Assembly: GCA_019912965.1 (NCBI GenBank)
Contig: JAIOHM010000221.1
Coordinates: 1 to 64,000, forward strand
DNA length: 64,000 nt
Direction: 5' to 3'
Source: Anaerolineae bacterium
Lineage (GTDB): Bacteria > Chloroflexota > Anaerolineae > Aggregatilineales > Phototrophicaceae
Of the stretch, positions 58,262 through 64,000 are shown one piece after another (the first letter of the stretch is position 1; every line of letters starts with the position of its first letter). The notes under the pieces were generated by a model, which was not told where the DNA came from, ran no database searches, and was given only the letters and a program-made list of their open reading frames with translations. Made by a program: the position numbers and the translations under genes.

Positions 58262-58996
58262 TCAGCTTGTAGAGCTTTGGGTGTTGTTTGCGCGGTTTTG
58301 GGGTTCAGCAAAATCGGCTTTGGTTGTTGGTAAGTCGGTTTCGGCCAGATGCGATTCGGCGTTGATGACGTGGCTTTCGCGGCGAAGATACTGCGCCAAC
58401 AGTTTGACGTAATGCAGATTTTTGCCGAGGTCGTAATTCTCGAACAAGGCATTGCCTTTGCTATCAATGCGAATGAGGGTGGTATCGGCATCAAGGCGCT
58501 GCAACCGAATCTCAATGCGCGAAAAATCGACTGGATCGGGAATGCCTAACGTCTTGATGTACAAGCCTGCCCGAATGCTGCCCATCTCGCGGTCGGTTTC
58601 GTACAGGCGCAAATATTGTTTCTTCGCCAGCAGCGATTCGAGCCGCAGCAGGGGGTCATCCGGCACCGGCACGTTCTGACCATCCAGCGTTTCCAGCGCA
58701 TCAAGGGTTAAATCAAAGGCGGCGTTAAATGGCAGATCGATTTCGACGGTGCGCTGCTGCCGCGAATCGAGGCTGTCATCGGCCTGTTTTTTGTCGAGCA
58801 TGGTGCGCTGCTGTAAATAGCTGCGGGCGATTGGGCCAGTGGCCGCCAGCGCCGCCGTCAAAGCTGCACAAATGACCGTGTAAAGCAAACGCTGATCCAG
58901 TTCCAGCCTGAAAGCGATCATCAGCATATAAAAGAAAAATGAAACCAGCGCGGTGAATCCGGCGACCATTGTAATACTGCGATTGGTTTGAGTCAT
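58262..58996 (-). CDS. Membrane-anchored hypothetical protein
   Basis: 244 residues from ATG 58996. Two N-terminal membrane segments (~10-32 and ~38-58), then a soluble domain with 'DLPFNAAFDLTLDALETL' and a later alternating beta pattern ('IEIRLQRLDADTTLIRIDSKG'), a layout like START/DUF1499-type lipid-binding domains, though not diagnostic. The last ~30 residues are low complexity. It shares a strand and a 58-bp gap with the next gene upstream. Confidence 0.6.
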   Translation of the reverse strand: MTQTNRSITMVAGFTALVSFFFYMLMIAFRLELDQRLLYTVICAALTAALAATGPIARSYLQQRTMLDKKQADDSLDSRQQRTVEIDLPFNAAFDLTLDALETLDGQNVPVPDDPLLRLESLLAKKQYLRLYETDREMGSIRAGLYIKTLGIPDPVDFSRIEIRLQRLDADTTLIRIDSKGNALFENYDLGKNLHYVKLLAQYLRRESHVINAESHLAETDLPTTKADFAEPQNRANNTQSSTS

Positions 58997-59054
58997 GATG
59001 CGCCCTTGTACGCTATTTAGCTCACTATACGCGCAAATCAGCGCGGCGTTGCGG

Positions 59055-59630
59055 TCAGGCGGTTTGCTGCCCGCTGCGTTCGGCGTAAAGCTGGGCAAAA
59101 TCCAGCAGGGAGTTGACATCAGTGATGTACTTCTGGATTTCGGCAGCTACATCGCACGCGCGTTTACCATCCAGCGTCGGCAGTTCCACCTGCATACCGG
59201 AGTCATTGCTCATTAAACCTGCCCAGCGGTCGATATGCTGGATGGCGCGGCGGATGTCGCGGACTGTGCCGAGGATATAACCTTCGGGCGTGTAGGAGGC
59301 CAGCGAGAGTGTGGCGGTATCGGCCTGAATGGTGTCGTGAGCATTCGCAATGCAGGCACGCATGTGCTTCATCAAATCGCGGAGTTTTACGGGGTCTTTG
59401 GTGCTGACCGGATTCAGTAGATGAACCGTGCCCGTACCCGGCAGGCTGTGGATGATCTGGGTATAGACACTGATAGCAGTATAGGCCAGCTTAATTTTTT
59501 CGCGCAGCGCACCATACAGCACCGTGCCGATGAATTTTTCCGGCGGCAGGCGCATCCAGCGATAGCGCGTTTCGTCGTGCAGGGCGGCCATTACAGTCAC
59601 ATCCTTGCCAAAGTACTTTTGTACCTGCAT
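59055..59630 (-). CDS. Hypothetical helical protein
   Basis: 191 residues from ATG 59630, preceded by GGAAGG (the in-frame start at 59651 overlaps this site). Predominantly helical, no recognised motif, one Cys near 115 and one near 165. Soluble. Probably co-transcribed with the 58262 gene. I cannot assign a function. Confidence 0.6.
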   Translation of the reverse strand: MQVQKYFGKDVTVMAALHDETRYRWMRLPPEKFIGTVLYGALREKIKLAYTAISVYTQIIHSLPGTGTVHLLNPVSTKDPVKLRDLMKHMRACIANAHDTIQADTATLSLASYTPEGYILGTVRDIRRAIQHIDRWAGLMSNDSGMQVELPTLDGKRACDVAAEIQKYITDVNSLLDFAQLYAERSGQQTA

Positions 59631-59733
59631 GGTAAACCTTCCGCCTAACAAAAAACCAACACGGAGGAATGAGTTATGCTGTTTACCGCTGAAGCCGGAA
59701 AAATGATGTGAAAAGTTTGTGAATTCGAACCGA

Positions 59734-61386
59734 TTAGCGTTTCTTCCGATTCTGCCCCTTTTCAGCTTTAGCGAGCGTAACGGTGATTTTGTGGTTGCGG
59801 ATGCGGGTTGCTTTCAAGGCGTTTATAACCTGCTGCGCTTGATTGCTGGGCACATCCACCAGCGAGAAGTGATCGTAAATTTCAATCGAGCCGATGGAAC
59901 GTCCCGGAATATCGGCCTCGTTGGCGATTGCGCCGACAATATCGCCGGGGCGTACGCCTTCTTCGCGCCCTACATCAATGTAAAGGCGGGTCATGCCGTG
60001 CTCTGGCCCCATGCGGTTGTCATCCTTGCGCCGCTTGGGGGGCCGTTTCGCGCCGGATTTTTCCGGTTCATCGGGTTCAGCCAGCTTGTCTTCGGTTTCG
60101 TCCGGGGCTGCGCCTAACAACAGTTTGAAAGCAGCGGCGGCTAAATCCGTCGGGCTGTATTCTTCACCCAATTCCTCGGCCATGATGACATAGGGTTCTA
60201 AACCCTGTTCGGCAATGGTTTCGCGCAGGGTTTCCTTAAAGCGTTCGCGGCGGCGGGTGATGACATCGCCAATCGTGGGTAAACGCATCCGCTGGATTGA
60301 ACCGGATGTTGTCCGCTGGATGGCATCCCATAAACGGCGTTCGCGGGGTGTCACCAGCGAGATGGCGGTGCCACTGCGTCCGGCGCGTCCGGTGCGTCCA
60401 ATGCGATGTACGTAACTTTCCAGTTCCAGCGGCAGATCATAATTGATGACGTGTGAAACATGCTCGACATCTAACCCGCGCGCAGCGACATCGGTTGCAA
60501 TCAGCAGTTCCATTTGCCCGCTGCGAAAGCGTGCCATCACCCGGTCGCGCTGTACCTGATTGAGATCACCATGCAGGGTTTCAGCGGCGAAAGCGCGGGC
60601 GGTCAGGCGCTGCCCCAGCGAATCGACTTCCAGCTTGGTGCGGCAGAAAACGATAGCGGCGGTGGGGGTTTCATAATCCAGAATGCGGGTGAGTACTTCC
60701 AGCTTGTCGCGCTTGCCAACCTCGTAATAAATCTGGCGGATTTGCGAAACGGTCTTTTGTTCAGCCGCAACCGTGATGCGCTTGGCATCGTGCATGTAGC
60801 GGCGGGCAAGGGCGGCAATCGGTGCGGGCATCGTGGCGGAAAACAACGCCGTCTGTCGGGTTTCTGAGGTTTCCTTCAGAATCGTTTCGATGTCCTCGAT
60901 GAAGCCCATATTCAACATTTCGTCGGCTTCATCCAGAATAACTGTCCGCACAGGGGCTAATTGCAGGGTTTTGCGGCGGATGTGGTCGAGGATACGCCCC
61001 GGCGTCCCAACCACCACCTGCACACCGCGTTCGAGCGCGCGGAGTTGGCGTTCAATCGGTTGGCCGCCATAGACGGGCAGCACCGAAACCCGATGATACT
61101 TGCTGTAGGACTGAAAGGCTTCCGCCACCTGAACGGCCAGTTCGCGCGTGGGAGTCAAAACCAGCGCCTGAGTCGCGCGGACTTTGGGGTCCAGTTTTTC
61201 GATGATGGGCAAGGCAAAGGCGGCGGTTTTACCGGTTCCGGTCTGCGCCTGAGCAATCACATCCACGCCTTCCAGCATCAGTTGAATGGTCTGTGCCTGA
61301 ATAGGGGTGGGTTCTTCGTAACCTAATTCGGTAACGGCTTTAAGCGTAGGTTCGCTTAAACCGAGTTCTGCAAATGATGAAACCAT
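59734..61386 (-). CDS. DEAD-box ATP-dependent RNA helicase (DeaD/CshA-like)
   Basis: 550 residues from ATG 61386 (in-frame start 61416 less likely). Motifs in order: Q motif 'YEEPTPIQAQTI', AQTGTGKT, PTRELA, TPGR, DEAD, SAT, 'ARGLDVEHV', HRIGRTGRAGR. The C-terminal ~75 residues ('RLYIDVGREEGVRPGDIVGAI' in type) form a DbpA-like RNA-binding domain. Such enzymes unwind RNA in ribosome assembly and cold adaptation. A 15-bp hairpin and TTGACA lie just upstream. Confidence 0.96.
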   Translation of the reverse strand: MVSSFAELGLSEPTLKAVTELGYEEPTPIQAQTIQLMLEGVDVIAQAQTGTGKTAAFALPIIEKLDPKVRATQALVLTPTRELAVQVAEAFQSYSKYHRVSVLPVYGGQPIERQLRALERGVQVVVGTPGRILDHIRRKTLQLAPVRTVILDEADEMLNMGFIEDIETILKETSETRQTALFSATMPAPIAALARRYMHDAKRITVAAEQKTVSQIRQIYYEVGKRDKLEVLTRILDYETPTAAIVFCRTKLEVDSLGQRLTARAFAAETLHGDLNQVQRDRVMARFRSGQMELLIATDVAARGLDVEHVSHVINYDLPLELESYVHRIGRTGRAGRSGTAISLVTPRERRLWDAIQRTTSGSIQRMRLPTIGDVITRRRERFKETLRETIAEQGLEPYVIMAEELGEEYSPTDLAAAAFKLLLGAAPDETEDKLAEPDEPEKSGAKRPPKRRKDDNRMGPEHGMTRLYIDVGREEGVRPGDIVGAIANEADIPGRSIGSIEIYDHFSLVDVPSNQAQQVINALKATRIRNHKITVTLAKAEKGQNRKKR

Positions 61387-61437
61387 GTTGGCTTTCCCGG
61401 CTGTTATTGATGCCACAAGTTTACATCAGTTTGTCAA

Positions 61438-61475
61438 GAGAAATGAGTGTCAGTACGCGATGACACTCATTTCTC
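61438..61475 (-). promoter_or_regulatory. 15-bp perfect hairpin beside a TTGACA
   Basis: GAGAAATGAGTGTCA / TGACACTCATTTCTC, 8-nt loop, then on the minus strand TTGACA (61437-61432), a perfect -35. No T-run, so it is not a standard terminator. It lies 52 nt upstream of the helicase ATG and after the GH3 stop; it could be an operator (inverted repeat) or an RNA element. No clear -10 follows at 17 bp. Confidence 0.5.
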
Positions 61476-61519
61476 AGACGGTCGCCGGTAATTCGTAATG
61501 CGTTTTGTAACTTTACCTG

Positions 61520-63304
61520 TTACTGCCTGTTTATCAGGCCATATCCCAGCGGGAATAACGGTGCATCAGGATGCTGCTTAAGGGCTTTCAAGGGTACTTG
61601 CTCCATGCTGCGCGGGAACGAGAACGACAGCTTTCCGGTAAACGGATAGTCACCGAACAGCACATCGGTGATGCCATCGGCTTCGGTTCCGGGCAGCCAT
61701 GCCGCAACGAATGCGTCAGCTTTGGGCAGCACATCAGTGATGACCATCGGCCTGCCGGAGATTAACACAACCACCAGTTTTTCGCAGGATGCCCGCATCC
61801 GGTCAATGACCGCAATGTCTTCGGGCGAAAGATGCAGATTGTTATTATCGCCCATGCCTTCTGCATAGGGCGATTCGCCAACAAATACCAAGCCTATGGG
61901 GGCGAGATTACCGCCTGCAAAAGTGCCTTCCGGGCTGATCTGTACTTCTACACCGGCTTTGCGGACAGCATCGAGGGCAGATGTGCCAACTGTCGTCATG
62001 CCACGTCCACCTTGCCAATCAATCGACCAACCGCCGCACAGCATCCCAACATCATGTGCGCCTTGTCCAGCGAGCAGAACGGGAACATCCTTCGAGAGGG
62101 GCAGCGTATTGTTCTCGTTCTTGAGCAGCACCAGCGACTTGCGAACGGCTTCCCGCGCGACCTGTCGATGTTCTGCCGAGCCCACTTCGGGGAGCAAATC
62201 TTCACGCCCGAAGGGATGCTCGAACATGCCGAGCCATGCTTTCACACGCAGGATACGGCGCACGGCATCATCAATGCGTTCGATGGGAACATCGCCATTT
62301 TCGACGGCTGCGGTGAGGGTGGCGATGAAGGTTTTGTAGTCAAAAGGCACCATCACCATATCCATGCCCGCGTTGATCGAGGTGATGACGCTGGTTGAAT
62401 AACTGGGGTCAATCTGGCTGACGGCCATCCAATCCGAGATGACAAAACCGTTGAAACCAAATTCATTTTTGAGGACATCGGTAATCAGGTATTTTTGGGC
62501 GTGCATCTTCACACCCTGCCAGCTTGAGAATGACACCATCACGTTCTGCGCGCCCAGATCAATGGCGGCTTTGTAGGGTGGCAGATGAATTTCGCGCAGG
62601 GTAGCTTCGTCAATTTGGGCGTCGCCCTGATCGATGCTGTAGCTATCACCGGGGGCTTGCCAGTTGCCTTGCAGCCATTCGTAAATCTGAGCCGTCCCCC
62701 AGATTGTCCCGCCATCGGCAACGAAGTGTTTGATGGAAGCCAGCACGCGCGGGTCTTCATCCTGCAATCCCTGCATATAAGCGGTAGCAAGTTCGGTCAC
62801 AATGGATGTGTCTTCGCTGTAACCTTCGAAGGAACGTCCCCACCGAATGTCCTGCGGAACGGAAACGGCTGGTGCGAAGTTAAAATGGGTATTGGTGGCG
62901 ATTAATTCGCGGGCAGTGATGCGGGCAATCCGGCGAACAAGATCAGCGTCGCGGGTTGCGCCCAGACCGACATTGTGTGGGAAAATGACCGCGCCATGCA
63001 TGTTGTTATGCCCATGCACCGCGTCTGAACCGTAGATCAAGGGGATTGCCAGACGGGTTTTAAGGGCAGCTTCCTGAAAAGCGCGCACCATCGCTGCCCA
63101 GTTTTCCGGCGTGTTGGGTTGTGGGTTGCCACCACCGCCACTGAGAACCGAGCCGATAAAGTAGGTGGTGACATCCTCAACCGGGATGCTGTTCTTTTCC
63201 ACCTGAGTCATCTGCCCGATTTTTTCGGCAAGCGTCATCTGTTGAATCAGCGCGTCAATGGCGGCTTCATCCGTTGGGGCTGTTTGTACTGGACTCTGTT
63301 GCAT
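61520..63304 (-). CDS. GH3 family beta-glucosidase
   Basis: 594 residues, no signal peptide, so cytoplasmic. The N-terminal TIM barrel contains 'KHFVADGG' and nucleophile Asp291 in 'GFVISDW'; the C-terminal alpha/beta sandwich contains 'SLVLLKNENNTLPL'. The fibronectin III domain of longer GH3 enzymes is missing, as in the ~600-residue two-domain class. It should release glucose or related sugars from short beta-glycosides, fitting the adjacent sugar ABC permease (39 bp upstream). AGGAGA precedes the ATG. Confidence 0.95.
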   Translation of the reverse strand: MQQSPVQTAPTDEAAIDALIQQMTLAEKIGQMTQVEKNSIPVEDVTTYFIGSVLSGGGGNPQPNTPENWAAMVRAFQEAALKTRLAIPLIYGSDAVHGHNNMHGAVIFPHNVGLGATRDADLVRRIARITARELIATNTHFNFAPAVSVPQDIRWGRSFEGYSEDTSIVTELATAYMQGLQDEDPRVLASIKHFVADGGTIWGTAQIYEWLQGNWQAPGDSYSIDQGDAQIDEATLREIHLPPYKAAIDLGAQNVMVSFSSWQGVKMHAQKYLITDVLKNEFGFNGFVISDWMAVSQIDPSYSTSVITSINAGMDMVMVPFDYKTFIATLTAAVENGDVPIERIDDAVRRILRVKAWLGMFEHPFGREDLLPEVGSAEHRQVAREAVRKSLVLLKNENNTLPLSKDVPVLLAGQGAHDVGMLCGGWSIDWQGGRGMTTVGTSALDAVRKAGVEVQISPEGTFAGGNLAPIGLVFVGESPYAEGMGDNNNLHLSPEDIAVIDRMRASCEKLVVVLISGRPMVITDVLPKADAFVAAWLPGTEADGITDVLFGDYPFTGKLSFSFPRSMEQVPLKALKQHPDAPLFPLGYGLINRQ

Positions 63305-63343
63305 TATCTCTCCTTGAACCCCAACGGGGTGATAGATGGGCAG

Positions 63344-64000
63344 CTATTTATCCACCCCGGTAATCACGATGCCTTGAATGAACACCCGCTGCGCCAGAAA
63401 GAAAATTGTCAGCGGCAGGATCATCGAGATGATGGCGGCTGCCAGTATAAGCTGTGGTTCAGTATTATATAGGCCGTTGAATTCCGTCAAGCCAACAGTG
63501 ATCGGATTCGCCTGTCGATTGCCTGCCAGATAGATCAACGGGCCGAAAAAGTCGTTCCAGGCAAAGAAAAAATGGAACAAGGCAACGGCGGTTAAGGCAG
63601 GAACAGCCTGCGGCAAAATCACCGAGACAAACGTCCGTATCCGTCCCGCGCCATCAACCATCGCGGCTTCTTCCATCTCACGCGGAATCGTCAGGAAATA
63701 CTGCCGCAACAAGAATACGTTGTAGGCATTGCCGAACATCTGCGGGACGATCAACGGCAGCCATGTTCCCCCCCATCCCAAGACCTTCACAAAAACTGCA
63801 TAGGTCGGGACGAGCGTCACGGCGGGGGGCAGGATGATGGTTGACATCAAGACCAGAAACAGCACATTTTTTAAAGGAAAATTGAAACGGGCAAAACCGT
63901 AGGCAACCATTGATGAAGCGATCAGCGTACCGATCATGGTAATTGTCGCATACATCAGGGTATTTGTCAGCAGGCGCATGAAAGCAATTGTGTCCCAGGC
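63344..64000 (-). CDS. Carbohydrate ABC transporter permease (MalG type), 3' part
   Basis: At least 219 codons; the gene continues past the window (the frame is open upstream of Met at 63979, so that Met is probably not the start). Five or more membrane segments and the permease EAA loop 'EEAAMVDGAGRIRTFVSVILP' (20 residues quoted at most in its core) that docks on the ATPase. It ends 39 bp before the GH3 gene; together they suggest uptake and hydrolysis of a beta-linked oligosaccharide. Confidence 0.93.
   Translation of the reverse strand, partial: AWDTIAFMRLLTNTLMYATITMIGTLIASSMVAYGFARFNFPLKNVLFLVLMSTIILPPAVTLVPTYAVFVKVLGWGGTWLPLIVPQMFGNAYNVFLLRQYFLTIPREMEEAAMVDGAGRIRTFVSVILPQAVPALTAVALFHFFFAWNDFFGPLIYLAGNRQANPITVGLTEFNGLYNTEPQLILAAAIISMILPLTIFFLAQRVFIQGIVITGVDK

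Overview
The window is a moderate-GC bacterial chromosome segment that fits a member of the Chloroflexota (Anaerolineae-like). This is an inference from content: many PD40/PQQ beta-propellers, Ser/Thr/Pro-rich lipoproteins, DUF2330, DUF5679, VanZ and DinB proteins, many GTG/TTG starts, and dense short heptamer-like repeats. No rRNA or phylogenetic marker analysis was possible here. Most genes are single or in short runs of two or three, on both strands, and are typical of an accessory-rich heterotroph. Layout: 1-14100 holds a truncated GT9 glycosyltransferase, a TIR-PQQ protein, a CoA-binding protein, an MBL hydrolase, a PyrK-like flavin/Fe-S protein, an orphan OmpR-type regulator, DinB, an M50 protease, a lipoprotein, VanZ, an SGNH hydrolase, a GT4 glycosyltransferase and a 1005-residue TIR-STAND-TPR protein. 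14200-25200 holds a cytochrome P450, a PD40 protein, PEP carboxylase, a haloalkane-dehalogenase-like enzyme, a serine hydrolase and DUF2330. 25300-28700 is a same-strand run of two tandem beta-lactamase-fold proteins that have lost the SxxK dyad, followed by a DUF5679-TIR protein; it is the best candidate for an undescribed functional unit. 28750-32630 is the translation operon, transcribed leftward: promoter, HNH endonuclease, tRNA-Thr(UGU), tRNA-Tyr, tRNA-Thr(GGU), rpmG, tRNA-Trp, secE, nusG, rplK, rplA, terminator. It lacks tuf, rplJ and rplL, and the HNH gene sits between the apparent promoter and the first tRNA. 32870-42500 holds lipoproteins, small membrane proteins, yjjX, a sorbosone-dehydrogenase/cytochrome c fusion, a CreD-like membrane protein and a ubiquitin-like/BNR-propeller pair. 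42600-50200 holds an unusual GNGHSN-repeat protein, a low-GC orphan, an ArsR-type regulator, a secreted TIM-barrel glycoside hydrolase, a TIR-TM-propeller receptor-like protein, a secreted propeller and an SDR. 50300-64000 holds an L,D-transpeptidase, DinB, a repeat-filled 950-bp gap, a DeoR-NosL-like fusion, a collapsed IS630 remnant, an MFS transporter, a HEAT-like protein, a DEAD-box helicase, a GH3 glucosidase and a truncated sugar ABC permease. Two themes recur. First, four TIR-domain proteins occur in 64 kb, each with a different partner module: PQQ propeller, STAND-TPR, DUF5679 zinc ribbon, and TM plus PD40 propeller. Second, several families of short repeats lie between genes and in places inside genes, where they appear to encode a lipoprotein signal peptide, the interdomain linker of a glycosyltransferase and the N-terminus of a membrane protein.
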